Positions 1 to 8,301 of a stretch of 64,000 nt of DNA are shown here, one piece after another (position 1 is the stretch's first letter; every line of letters begins with the position of its first letter). The DNA is from Johnsonella sp. (GTDB taxonomy: Bacteria; Bacillota; Clostridia; Lachnospirales; Lachnospiraceae): positions 1 to 64,000 of the forward strand of contig JAUMWW010000005.1 in NCBI GenBank assembly GCA_030529445.1, in the 5' to 3' direction. The notes beneath the pieces were generated by a model, which searched no databases, was not told the DNA's origin, and saw only the letters and a program-made list of their open reading frames with translations. A program made the position numbers and the translations under genes.

Positions 1-18
1 GATTTTCACCCTTCATTA

Positions 19-265
19 TCATAGAAGAATCTTAATTACAGACTTTTCTTCATAGGCTCCATATTCTGCTTTTTGCTCTGCATACTCTATGTGAAGCGCC
101 AGGGATTCTGTAATTTTCGATTGTTTTGATTCCCTGCTGCGCGAGTGCGGGAATCATTCTCTCTATGCCATATTGTTTATACGCCTTGGTTTTTAGAAAA
201 GCACAGAACGATATCCGCAGCAAGGAAAGCTCCCCCCTCCCCCGCCCATTATTCCTTCTTGTCAA
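19..265 (-). pseudogene. Possible frameshifted gene remnant
   Basis: Read on the minus strand, one frame gives a protein-like stretch ending in ALAQQGIKTIEN. It then runs into unlikely sequence, while the next frame continues naturally as KITESLALHIEYAEQKAEYG and stops at 19-21. A single lost base in the AAAA run near 110-115 would explain this. No family was recognised and there is no clear ribosome site. It could be the tail of an accessory gene or chance coding. Little else is visible between 1 and 258. Confidence 0.25.
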
Positions 266-287
266 ATATCTCTCATTATGCTACAAT
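259..287 (+). promoter_or_regulatory. Sigma-A promoter of the SCIFF/sec operon
   Basis: TTGTCA (259-264), a 17-base spacer and TACAAT (282-287) lie about 50 bases before the SCIFF peptide gene. It is a near-consensus vegetative promoter and probably drives the whole set through yajC. Confidence 0.7.
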
Positions 288-338
288 TTTATGGAGATTT
301 TCAAGGCAAGTGTTTTGGGAAGGGAGGATATCTGAAAG

Positions 339-485
339 ATGAAACATGTAAAAACGCTTAGTGACAAGACATTGAAAGAGAGCATGAAGAGGGGCGGCTG
401 CGGCGAGTGCCAGACCTCATGCCAGTCGGCGTGCAAGACTTCCTGCACGGTAGGAAATCAGGCTTGCGAGAATGCTCACAGATAA
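339..485 (+). CDS. scfA: SCIFF six-cysteine peptide precursor
   Basis: This 48-residue peptide has exactly six cysteines (C21, C24, C28, C32, C36, C43) after a charged leader beginning MKHVKTLSDKTLKESMKRGG. Length, leader and Cys spacing match the SCIFF (six cysteines in forty-five residues) family. Members are near-universal in Clostridia and are modified by the adjacent radical-SAM enzyme, which forms a thioether bond between a Cys and a Thr; the final biological role is not settled. A GGGAGG ribosome site lies at 322-327. The maturase gene follows at 669, as expected for the family. The identification is secure from sequence and context. Confidence 0.93.
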   Translation: MKHVKTLSDKTLKESMKRGGCGECQTSCQSACKTSCTVGNQACENAHR

Positions 486-503
486 GAGATATCTTATTGC
501 AAG

Positions 504-532
504 ACCCCTACGGTCAATCTGATTGTAGGGGT
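504..532 (+). other. Hairpin between scfA and scfB
   Basis: ACCCCTAC (504-511) and GTAGGGGT (525-532) form a perfect 8-bp stem with a 13-base loop. It has no strong U-tract. It may act as a partial terminator or as a processing/stability element that lets the peptide be made in excess over its maturase. Confidence 0.5.
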
Positions 533-595
533 TGTTGCGTTGTATTTGCAGGGCGTTTTCTGTATGCAAAAAGAGGCTGGGAGAGCAAAGAATAG

Positions 596-616
596 GGGCT
601 CGTTTTCAGCCCTTTT
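596..616 (+). terminator. Weak terminator-like hairpin before scfB
   Basis: GGGCT (596-600) pairs with AGCCC (608-612), followed by TTTT. The stem is short, so only partial termination is likely. With the hairpin at 504-532 it fills the 183-base gap between peptide and maturase genes. Confidence 0.35.
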
Positions 617-668
617 CGCATGATCCGGTATCTTGCCGGAGCTTTAGCGTTAAGGAAGAGGAAAGAAA

Positions 669-2066
669 GTGATTCATCAGTATATAAATAACGGTTATCA
701 TATTATATTGGATATCAATTCGGGATCGGTGCATATTGCCGATGCGCTGCTCTACGATGCGGTGGAGATTGCTCAGCCGCTGATCGGAGAGCTTGCGGAG
801 CCCGAGAAGATAAAGAAAGAGGTATTGGAGGAGATCAGAGCGAAGCTTTCGGAAAAATCCTACCCCGAGGAGGAGATTGAAGAGGCGCTTTCGGATATGC
901 AGGAGCTGATCGATATGGGAACGCTCTTTACAAAGGACGATTACGAAGAGTACGTTAAGGATTTTAAGGCGAGAAAGACCGTAGTCAAGGCATTATGCCT
1001 GCATATTGCGCATGACTGCAATCTGGCTTGCAAGTACTGCTTTGCCGAAGAGGGAGAGTATCACGGCAGGAGAGCGCTGATGAGCTTCGAGGTCGGGAAG
1101 AAGGCGATCGACTTTCTGATCGCAAATTCCGGAAACAGACGAAACCTTGAGGTGGATTTCTTCGGAGGGGAGCCGCTGATGAACTGGAAGGTGGTCAAGC
1201 AGCTCGTCGAGTACGGACGTTCCGTGGAGGAAGAAAACAATAAGAAATTCCGCTTTACGCTGACGACCAACGGCATGCTCTTAAATGACGAAATCATGGA
1301 GTTTTGCAATAGGGAAATGAGCAATGTGGTATTGAGCCTCGACGGAAGAAAGGAAGTCAATGATGCGATGCGCCCGACCAGAGGGGGAAGGGGCGGCAGC
1401 TATGACATCATCGTTCCGAAGTTTCAGGAATTTGCAAAGAGCAGGGGAACCAAGGATTATTTTATCCGAGGTACCTTTACAAGAAATAATCTCGATTTTT
1501 CCAAGGATGTGCTGCATTTTGCGGATTTGGGCTTTGAACAGACCAGTATGGAGCCGGTAGTCGGCGAGGATCATGAGGCATATTCGATCAAGGAAGAGGA
1601 TATCGAAAAGATCTGCGAGGAATACGATGCGCTTGCCAAGGAGTATATTAAGCGCAAGAAAGAGGGAAGAGGATTTAATTTCTTCCATTTCAATATTGAT
1701 CTCAAGCAGGGACCATGCGTGGCAAAGAGGCTTTCCGGCTGCGGTTCGGGTACGGAATATCTCGCGGTCACTCCATGGGGAGATTTCTATCCCTGCCATC
1801 AGTTTGTGGGGAAGGAAGAGTTTCTTCTCGGTGATGTGGACAGAGGCATTATCAAGCAGGATATCTGCAATGAGTTTAAACTCTGTAATGTTTACGCAAA
1901 GCCGAAATGCAGGGAATGCTTTGCCAGATTTTACTGCAGCGGGGGTTGTGCGGCAAATTCGTATAATTTTCACGGCTCTATTACCGATACCTATGATATC
2001 GGCTGCGAGCTGCAGAAAAAGCGCATAGAATGTGCAATTATGATAAAAGCGGCATTGGCCGAATAA
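669..2066 (+). CDS. scfB: SCIFF maturase, radical SAM/SPASM enzyme
   Basis: The protein has 465 residues. The first ~90 resemble a peptide-recognition region. The radical-SAM signature CxxxCxxC is at C117, C121 and C124 (HDCNLACKYC), followed by the EFFGGEPL-type strand (VDFFGGEPLMNWK). A Cys-rich SPASM domain from about residue 340 carries CVAKRLSGCGSG, DFYPCHQF and CRECFARFYCSGGC, giving auxiliary Fe-S clusters. Family knowledge says the enzyme uses SAM and iron-sulfur clusters to install a thioether in the SCIFF peptide encoded just upstream. The start is GTG at 669 with GAGGAAAG before it. secDF begins 14 bases downstream, so the genes are probably co-transcribed. Confidence 0.93.
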   Translation: MIHQYINNGYHIILDINSGSVHIADALLYDAVEIAQPLIGELAEPEKIKKEVLEEIRAKLSEKSYPEEEIEEALSDMQELIDMGTLFTKDDYEEYVKDFKARKTVVKALCLHIAHDCNLACKYCFAEEGEYHGRRALMSFEVGKKAIDFLIANSGNRRNLEVDFFGGEPLMNWKVVKQLVEYGRSVEEENNKKFRFTLTTNGMLLNDEIMEFCNREMSNVVLSLDGRKEVNDAMRPTRGGRGGSYDIIVPKFQEFAKSRGTKDYFIRGTFTRNNLDFSKDVLHFADLGFEQTSMEPVVGEDHEAYSIKEEDIEKICEEYDALAKEYIKRKKEGRGFNFFHFNIDLKQGPCVAKRLSGCGSGTEYLAVTPWGDFYPCHQFVGKEEFLLGDVDRGIIKQDICNEFKLCNVYAKPKCRECFARFYCSGGCAANSYNFHGSITDTYDIGCELQKKRIECAIMIKAALAE

Positions 2067-2079
2067 AAAGGAGAAGGAT

Positions 2080-4206
2080 ATGAAGAGCAATAAGCAAAAA
2101 GGACTATTACGTCTAATCGTTATTCTGGCGGCACTTGCGGCGCTGTGCTATCTGGGATATACAAGCATGAACAAAATCAAGCTGGGGCTTGATCTTGCGG
2201 GCGGTGTGAGCATCACCTACCAGAGCGTGGATCCGAACCCCTCGGAAGAGGATATGTCGGATACGATCTATAAGCTGGAACAGAGAGTTTATCAGTATTC
2301 TACGGAGGCGGAGGTATACAGAGAGGGTGATAACAGAATCAATATCGACATCCCCGGCGTATCCGATGCGAATGCAATCTTGGAAGAACTCGGAAAGCCC
2401 GGTTCTCTCAACTTTGTCGGACCCGACGGAATCGTGATTCTGACCGGAGATCTGGTGGAGTCTGCGAATGCGGCTTCCGTGCAGGATGAGCTCAATAACA
2501 GAAAGAGCATTGTGGAGCTGACCTTAAAGCCCGAGGGCAAGCAGGCATTTGCCGATGCGACGACGAAGTTTCTGGGTCAGCCGATCAGCATTATCTATAA
2601 CGGGGTACCGGTTTCGAGCCCGATTGTAAGACAGCCTATTTTAGACGGTATTTGCAGCATAGACGGTATGGAAACCCATGAAGAGGCGGAAAATCTTGCG
2701 GCGACAATACGCATCGGTTCTCTGACGCTGGAGCTGGAAGAGCTCAGGAGCAATGTGGTCGGTGCAAAGCTCGGACAGGATGCGATCGCAACCAGCCTGA
2801 AGGCGGGAGCGATAGGATTCGGCTGTCTTGCGGTATTCATACTTGCGATTTATCTGCTTCCCGGATTTGCGGCGGTGCTTGCATTGATGATTTATATTTC
2901 TTTATTGGTATTCCTTCTGGTTGCTTTCCAGATCACACTCACACTTCCGGGTATCGCCGGCATCATTCTTTCAGTGGGTATGGCGGTTGATGCCAATGTC
3001 ATCATCTTCACGAGAATCAAGGAAGAGCTCGGACAGGGAAGATCGGTGGACGGTGCGATCAAGGCGGGATTCAATAAGGCGCTCTCTGCGATTATCGACG
3101 GAAATATTACCACATTGATCGCCGCTTTCGTGCTTTTTGCGATGGGAACGGGAACGGTAAAGGGATTTGCGACGACGCTCGGACTCGGTATCATTCTTTC
3201 GATGATTACCGCGATCTTTATTACGAGATTCATCATTAAGACCTTTTATATGCTCGGTGCGGATGCAACGAAGCTTTACGGCATAAAGAAGGATCAAAAG
3301 CCGATAGATTTTATTTCCAAAAAGAATATCTGCTTTATTCTCTCCGCACTGGTGATTGCGGCGGGATTCGCCGGAATGGCGATGAACAGCTCCTCCTTGG
3401 GAAACATCTTTAATTACAGCATAGACTTCAAGGGAGGAACTTCCACCAATGTAACCTTCAATACGGATCTGAGCCTGGAGGAGATTTCCAAAAATGTCGT
3501 TCCCGTCGTGGAATCCATTACCGGAGAGGGCGGAACCCAGACGCAGAAGGTAGAGGGAAGCACGGAGGTGATTATTAAGACGAGAACGCTTAGCTTGGAG
3601 GAAAGAGAGAGCTTTAATCAGGCGATGGTCAGCAATTTCGGCGTGGATGAGGAGAAGATTACCGCGGAGAGCATTTCCGCGACGGTCAGCAACGAGATGA
3701 AGAAGGATGCGATTATCGCAACCTTGCTGGCAACCGCGCTGATGCTGGTATACATCTGGGTGAGATTCAGGGATATCCGCTTTGCGGCAAGCTCGGTGAT
3801 CGCACTTGCCCACGATGTTTTGGTCGTGGTGGCTTTCTATGCGCTTGCAAAATGGAGCCTCGGTTCGACCTTTATCGCCTGCATTCTTACGATAGTGGGA
3901 TATTCGATCAACGCAACGATCGTTATCTTCGACAGAATCAGAGAAAACAGAAACATCCTTTCCGCAAAGACTTCGAGAAGGGATATCGTAAACATAAGCG
4001 TTACCCAGACCCTGACGAGAAGCTTCAATGCCTCGCTGACGACCTTTATCATGGTATTGGTGCTCTATATTCTGGGTGTAACCAGCATTAAGGAGTTTGC
4101 TCTTCCCATCATGGTCGGCATCATCTGCGGAACCTATTCTTCCGTATGTCTTGCATCGGCATTCTGGTATGTGATGGCGGAGCGCAAGGATAAGAAGAAA
4201 GCCTGA
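2080..4206 (+). CDS. secDF: Fused protein-export membrane protein SecD-SecF
   Basis: 708 residues form a natural SecD-SecF fusion. TM1 is at residues 10-28 and is followed by the SecD signature GLDLAGG (36-42), the large external domain and a bundle of membrane helices to about residue 400. The SecF half starts near 413 with its own first helix, carries SIDFKGGTS near 447-455 and ends with another helix bundle. SecDF couples the proton-motive force to the late stage of Sec-dependent export. AAGGAGAAGG precedes the ATG. tgt follows after 3 bases and yajC, another Sec accessory gene, lies two genes on. Confidence 0.95.
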   Translation: MKSNKQKGLLRLIVILAALAALCYLGYTSMNKIKLGLDLAGGVSITYQSVDPNPSEEDMSDTIYKLEQRVYQYSTEAEVYREGDNRINIDIPGVSDANAILEELGKPGSLNFVGPDGIVILTGDLVESANAASVQDELNNRKSIVELTLKPEGKQAFADATTKFLGQPISIIYNGVPVSSPIVRQPILDGICSIDGMETHEEAENLAATIRIGSLTLELEELRSNVVGAKLGQDAIATSLKAGAIGFGCLAVFILAIYLLPGFAAVLALMIYISLLVFLLVAFQITLTLPGIAGIILSVGMAVDANVIIFTRIKEELGQGRSVDGAIKAGFNKALSAIIDGNITTLIAAFVLFAMGTGTVKGFATTLGLGIILSMITAIFITRFIIKTFYMLGADATKLYGIKKDQKPIDFISKKNICFILSALVIAAGFAGMAMNSSSLGNIFNYSIDFKGGTSTNVTFNTDLSLEEISKNVVPVVESITGEGGTQTQKVEGSTEVIIKTRTLSLEERESFNQAMVSNFGVDEEKITAESISATVSNEMKKDAIIATLLATALMLVYIWVRFRDIRFAASSVIALAHDVLVVVAFYALAKWSLGSTFIACILTIVGYSINATIVIFDRIRENRNILSAKTSRRDIVNISVTQTLTRSFNASLTTFIMVLVLYILGVTSIKEFALPIMVGIICGTYSSVCLASAFWYVMAERKDKKKA

Positions 4207-4209
4207 TTT

Positions 4210-5346
4210 ATGAAATACGAAATTCTTGCGAGAGAAGGAGCGGCAAAGTCCGCTCATATGGAGACGGTTCACGGCAGCATAGAAACGCCGGTATTCATGA
4301 ATGTCGGCACGGTGGCTGCGATAAAGGGGGCGGTATCCACGGATGATCTGGAGGAGATAGGCGCTCAGGTGCAGCTTTCCAATACCTATCACCTCCATGT
4401 GCGCACCGGCGATAAGCTGATCCGCGAATTTGGCGGTCTTCATAAGTTTATGCATTGGAAGAGACCGATTTTGACGGATTCCGGAGGGTTTCAGGTCTTT
4501 TCTCTTGCAAACCTCAGAAAGATCAAGGAGGAGGGCGTGAGCTTCCGCTCCCATATTGACGGAAGCAAGGTCTTTATGGGACCGGAGGAGAGCATGCGCA
4601 TTCAGTCCAATCTCGCCTCCACGATAGCGATGGCATTTGACGAATGCCCCCCGGCTCTTGCCAAGCGCCATTATATCGAGGCGTCCGTCGCAAGAACCAG
4701 CAGGTGGCTGCTTCGGTGCAGGGAGGAGATGAGGAGGCTCAATGCGGAGCCGGATACGCTCAATAAAGAGCAGCTTCTCTTCGGAATCAATCAGGGCGGC
4801 GTATTCGAAGATATCAGAATCGCTCATGCAAGGGAGATTTCCGATATGGATCTGGACGGATACGCGATCGGCGGGCTTGCCGTCGGAGAGAGCCATGAGC
4901 AGATGTACCGGATCATCGAGGCGGTCGTTCCCCATCTTCCGAAAGACAAGCCGACTTACCTGATGGGAGTGGGAACTCCCGCCAATATCCTGGAAGCGGT
5001 CGAAAGAGGAGTGGATTTCTTTGACTGCGTATATCCGAGCCGGAACGGAAGGCACGGGCATGTATATACGAATTACGGCAAGGTAAATCTCTTCAATAAA
5101 AAGCATGAGCTGGATGCCTCTCCGATAGAGGAAGGCTGCGCCTGCCCGGCATGCAGATCCTATTCGAGAGCCTATATCAGGCATCTTCTGAAGGCGGGAG
5201 AGATGTTGGGGATGAGGCTTTGCGTATTGCATAATCTATATTTTTATAATACAATGATGCAGGAAATCAGAGCGGCGATCAGAGCCGGAAGCTTTGGAGA
5301 ATATAAAAAAATGAAACTCAGGAGGATGTACAATGGGAATAATTAG
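4210..5346 (+). CDS. tgt: tRNA-guanine transglycosylase (queuine/preQ1 tRNA-ribosyltransferase)
   Basis: 378 residues, the usual length. The base-binding Asp is D90 (LTDSGGFQVF). The nucleophilic Asp is D272 in FFDCVYPSRNGRHG. The zinc site is CxCxxC at C310, C312 and C315 plus a His in the following helix. The enzyme exchanges guanine-34 for preQ1 in tRNAs with GUN anticodons, the first tRNA-bound step of queuosine synthesis. It starts 3 bases after secDF, and its last 14 bases overlap yajC, an arrangement common in bacteria. No queuosine biosynthesis genes are visible here. Confidence 0.96.
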   Translation: MKYEILAREGAAKSAHMETVHGSIETPVFMNVGTVAAIKGAVSTDDLEEIGAQVQLSNTYHLHVRTGDKLIREFGGLHKFMHWKRPILTDSGGFQVFSLANLRKIKEEGVSFRSHIDGSKVFMGPEESMRIQSNLASTIAMAFDECPPALAKRHYIEASVARTSRWLLRCREEMRRLNAEPDTLNKEQLLFGINQGGVFEDIRIAHAREISDMDLDGYAIGGLAVGESHEQMYRIIEAVVPHLPKDKPTYLMGVGTPANILEAVERGVDFFDCVYPSRNGRHGHVYTNYGKVNLFNKKHELDASPIEEGCACPACRSYSRAYIRHLLKAGEMLGMRLCVLHNLYFYNTMMQEIRAAIRAGSFGEYKKMKLRRMYNGNN

Positions 5347-5638
5347 TGCTGCTCAGGCAGGAGGAATCGGCAATGCGGGAATCATCATTATCTATGTGGT
5401 CGGCTTCGGCGCCCTGATGTATTTTATGTCCTATCTGCCCCAGAAGAAGGCGAGAGAAAAGAAGGCGGCATTGCTTTCCAGCATGGCTGTGGGAGATTCG
5501 GTGCTTACGGAAGCGGGATTTTACGGCGTATTGATCGATATTACCGAAGACATGGTGATCGTCGAATTTGGCAATAATAAGAACTGCCGCATACCGATGC
5601 GCAAGGAATCGATTATTGAAATTGAAAAACCCGAATAA
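5333..5638 (+). CDS. yajC: Preprotein translocase subunit YajC
   Basis: 101 residues with one N-terminal membrane helix (about residues 16-33) followed by the family's QKKAREKKA and a small soluble domain with GDSVLTEAGFYG, matching the YajC pattern GDxVxTxGGxxG. YajC associates with SecDF at the translocon. Its ribosome site CAGGAGG lies inside the end of tgt and translation is probably coupled. The operon closes at the terminator at 5719-5750. Confidence 0.93.
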   Translation: MGIISAAQAGGIGNAGIIIIYVVGFGALMYFMSYLPQKKAREKKAALLSSMAVGDSVLTEAGFYGVLIDITEDMVIVEFGNNKNCRIPMRKESIIEIEKPE

Positions 5639-5718
5639 GGCGATGCGCAAAGAAAGCAGGCTTTAAAATATTAAGTTGTAGTTTTCGGATCTTTACTTTA
5701 TGATAATGATACTTGGGA

Positions 5719-5750
5719 AATGATACTCAGATTCCTGAGTATCATTTTTT
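5719..5750 (+). terminator. Rho-independent terminator after yajC
   Basis: AATGATACTCAG pairs perfectly with CTGAGTATCATT around an ATTC loop and is followed by a T-run. This is the end of the SCIFF/sec operon. Confidence 0.9.
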
Positions 5751-5786
5751 GATCGATCCGTTTTCCTTCGAAAGAAAGGTGGTTTC

Positions 5787-8252
5787 ATGAAAATCATTAA
5801 AAATAAATTTTTTATTTTAAGCCTGGTATTCCTCATTGCGCTGAGCGCGTATTTTCTTTCCTCCATACGCTCGAACAAGAAAGAAGTGACGGCGTATACC
5901 AGTATAGAGGAGCCCACTCTGCCGGTCGTATGGGTCGATATGGCGGACAGGAGGATGAACTGCATGAGGGGTTATATTACCGATCCCGGGGTAAACGCCT
6001 TATATGATACGCTTACCGTGCTTCCCCAGGACAGGAAACTCGGGCTGCATATCAGCGAGGGAAGCATCGCGGTTACCGGAATCAGCTATGAGATTCGAAG
6101 CGCGGACCTAAACGATCTGATCGATAAGGGAGAGGTGGCGGATTTTGCGAGCCGGAACAATCAGATCGATTTTATCATTCCGATAGAGAACTATCTCAGC
6201 GAGTGGAAAGAGTACAGGCTGGATCTTGCGCTGACGACGGAAAATAAGGGAGAGGTGCATTATTACAGCAGGCTGATGCTGGGCAGCCAGGATGTGCTCA
6301 TACAGATGCTGGATCATACGACGAGCTTTTCTGAAAGGAATTTCGATTATAATGCGGCGAGGGAAAATACGACCTTTCTCGAATCCGATGAGACGGGAGA
6401 CAATACCACGCTTTCCAGAGTCAATCTCAAAAGCAGCTATGATCAGCTGACCTACAGAAAACTTGGCTTAAATCCGATAGGTGTCAAGGATGTGAGACTT
6501 TGCAGCTATGACGGCAATATGGGCGAGGTCAGGATCGATTTTCTTGCGGGAAGAGAGACGAAGGAGGGGATTACCGAGTTTTACGAGATTTCGGAAAGCT
6601 TTACGATGCGAATGGGAGCGGAGAGGCTCTATATGATGGATTATACCAGAGAGATGAGAGAGGTTTTTCTGGGCGATATCCATCTTTTTTCGGATGAAAA
6701 AATCCTGCTCGGAATCAATGAGATGAAGGATATTTCGGCGCTGAGCAATGCGGCGGGGACGCATATCGCCTTTGTCGTGAACAGGGATCTCATTCTGGCG
6801 GAAAAAAAGAAAGAGAAGCGCATTGATAAAGAGATTCAAAATATTTACGTTAAAAAGCTCTATTCCTTTAGGAGCGGAACGGATTCCGGTCTGCGGAGCA
6901 ATTTCGACAAGCATGGGATCAAGATTCTGCGTGTCGGAGAGGACGGGGGAGTGGAGTTCATCGTATACGGCTATATGAACAGAGGACCGCATGAGGGGAG
7001 GACGGGAGTCGCCCTCAACAGGTACGATGCGCAAAAAAACATTATCGTGGAGCAATGCTTTATTCCGCTTGCCCTGAGTGCGGAAGAGATTTTTGAATAT
7101 GTATCCACCCTCTCCTATATCGGAGAAAACAATATGTTTTATATTAAGCTGGGCAATGCGGTGTACGGAATCGATACCAGAAGCAGCGATTATATCGTCG
7201 TTGCCGACAGGCTCAGCGACGAGAGCTATGCCGTAAGCCCTCTCGGAAAACGCTTTGCATGGCAGTCGGAGCCGGATCAGGACGGAGCGGATGCGATCAA
7301 TTTTATGAATCTGGATACCGGAGAAAAAAAGGAGATCAGGGCGCAGGAGGGAGAGCTCTTGTGCACGAAGGGATTTATCGATACGGATCTGGTGATCGGG
7401 CGTTCCGACAGCTCCGATCTTTGGAATGTGAACCGAAAGCCCATGCCCATACCCCATAATGCAATTGATATCATTGACGATAATCTCGTGTCTCAGGAGC
7501 ATTATAAGAGGGTGGGCAATTATATCACTGAGGTGGAGGTGGACGGAAGCAGAATCCATCTCAATCTGCTGAATAAGATGGGAGAGGGAAGCTTTTCCGA
7601 GGTAACGCAGGATACCATAGTCTGCAATACGGAGCTGGAATCGGAAGAGATCAAGGATATCGCTTATGATATCTCCGAGGAAAAGGGAAGGCTGTATTAT
7701 GTAACAATAGCCGGAGATAAGGGGGCGATCCTGCATCCTCTGAGCGTACCCGAGAGCATAAGCTATGAAAATGCAAACGCATTCAATATAGAGTTGGAAG
7801 GATTCGGGGGCAGATATTTTGCATACGGAAAGGGGAGGCTTATCGGAAGCTTCTCGGATCCGGCAGAGGCGATCCGGGAGGCGTATCTCCAGATGGGATC
7901 GGTAAGGCATCAGGGGCAGATGTTTTATGCAAGAGCGGCTACATTGGGAGCCAAAAGCCTGAAAAATCCCTCGCTGAAGGCGGAGGAATATCTGAGCGCA
8001 AGAGAGCAGGATCAGCTTACGGCATTAAGAGGCATCAGCCTGAAGCAGAGCTTTTATTATATCGGCAGAGGATTTCCGATTCTTGCCTTTCTGAAGGATC
8101 AAAGACCGGTGATTATTTATGCATATGACAGAAGCTCACTTACGCTTTACGATATCGAGAATCAAAATACATTTAAGATGGGAATCGAAGAGGCGGAGGC
8201 GGTATTTTCCTCTTCCTATAACGATTTTTCATGTTTCTTTACCTTTTATTAA
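5787..8252 (+). CDS. Membrane-anchored extracellular protein of unknown function, PD40-like segments
   Basis: 821 residues, no family named with confidence. Residues 6-25 form one signal-anchor helix (FFILSLVFLIALSAYFLSS); the rest is hydrophilic and probably outside the cell. Around residues 470-520 there are strands of the WD40-like/PD40 type (YAVSPLGKRFAWQSE followed by FMNLDTGEKKEI), so at least part is probably a beta-propeller. There are no cysteine clusters or catalytic signatures. A ribosome site (GAAAGGTGG) supports the ATG at 5787. It stands between a terminator and the murA promoter, so it is probably a single-gene unit. A role in cell-surface assembly or sensing would be inference only. 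Confidence 0.8.
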   Translation: MKIIKNKFFILSLVFLIALSAYFLSSIRSNKKEVTAYTSIEEPTLPVVWVDMADRRMNCMRGYITDPGVNALYDTLTVLPQDRKLGLHISEGSIAVTGISYEIRSADLNDLIDKGEVADFASRNNQIDFIIPIENYLSEWKEYRLDLALTTENKGEVHYYSRLMLGSQDVLIQMLDHTTSFSERNFDYNAARENTTFLESDETGDNTTLSRVNLKSSYDQLTYRKLGLNPIGVKDVRLCSYDGNMGEVRIDFLAGRETKEGITEFYEISESFTMRMGAERLYMMDYTREMREVFLGDIHLFSDEKILLGINEMKDISALSNAAGTHIAFVVNRDLILAEKKKEKRIDKEIQNIYVKKLYSFRSGTDSGLRSNFDKHGIKILRVGEDGGVEFIVYGYMNRGPHEGRTGVALNRYDAQKNIIVEQCFIPLALSAEEIFEYVSTLSYIGENNMFYIKLGNAVYGIDTRSSDYIVVADRLSDESYAVSPLGKRFAWQSEPDQDGADAINFMNLDTGEKKEIRAQEGELLCTKGFIDTDLVIGRSDSSDLWNVNRKPMPIPHNAIDIIDDNLVSQEHYKRVGNYITEVEVDGSRIHLNLLNKMGEGSFSEVTQDTIVCNTELESEEIKDIAYDISEEKGRLYYVTIAGDKGAILHPLSVPESISYENANAFNIELEGFGGRYFAYGKGRLIGSFSDPAEAIREAYLQMGSVRHQGQMFYARAATLGAKSLKNPSLKAEEYLSAREQDQLTALRGISLKQSFYYIGRGFPILAFLKDQRPVIIYAYDRSSLTLYDIENQNTFKMGIEEAEAVFSSSYNDFSCFFTFY

Positions 8253-8266
8253 TTTTGTGTTATAAT
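8238..8266 (+). promoter_or_regulatory. Promoter of murA
   Basis: The extended -10 TGTTATAAT (8258-8266) has a weak -35 TTTACC (8238-8243) 17 bases upstream. It lies at the very end of the preceding gene and 36 bases before murA. Confidence 0.6.
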
Positions 8267-8301
8267 CTTTCTAACAATCTTTTAAGGTTCTGAGGTGAGA
8301 G

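Noticed and set aside
2971-5232. Very long antisense open frame (753 codons) opposite secDF and tgt
   Set aside because: It is the mirror of two highly conserved genes, lacks a ribosome site and family resemblance, and arises from the codon bias of the real strand.
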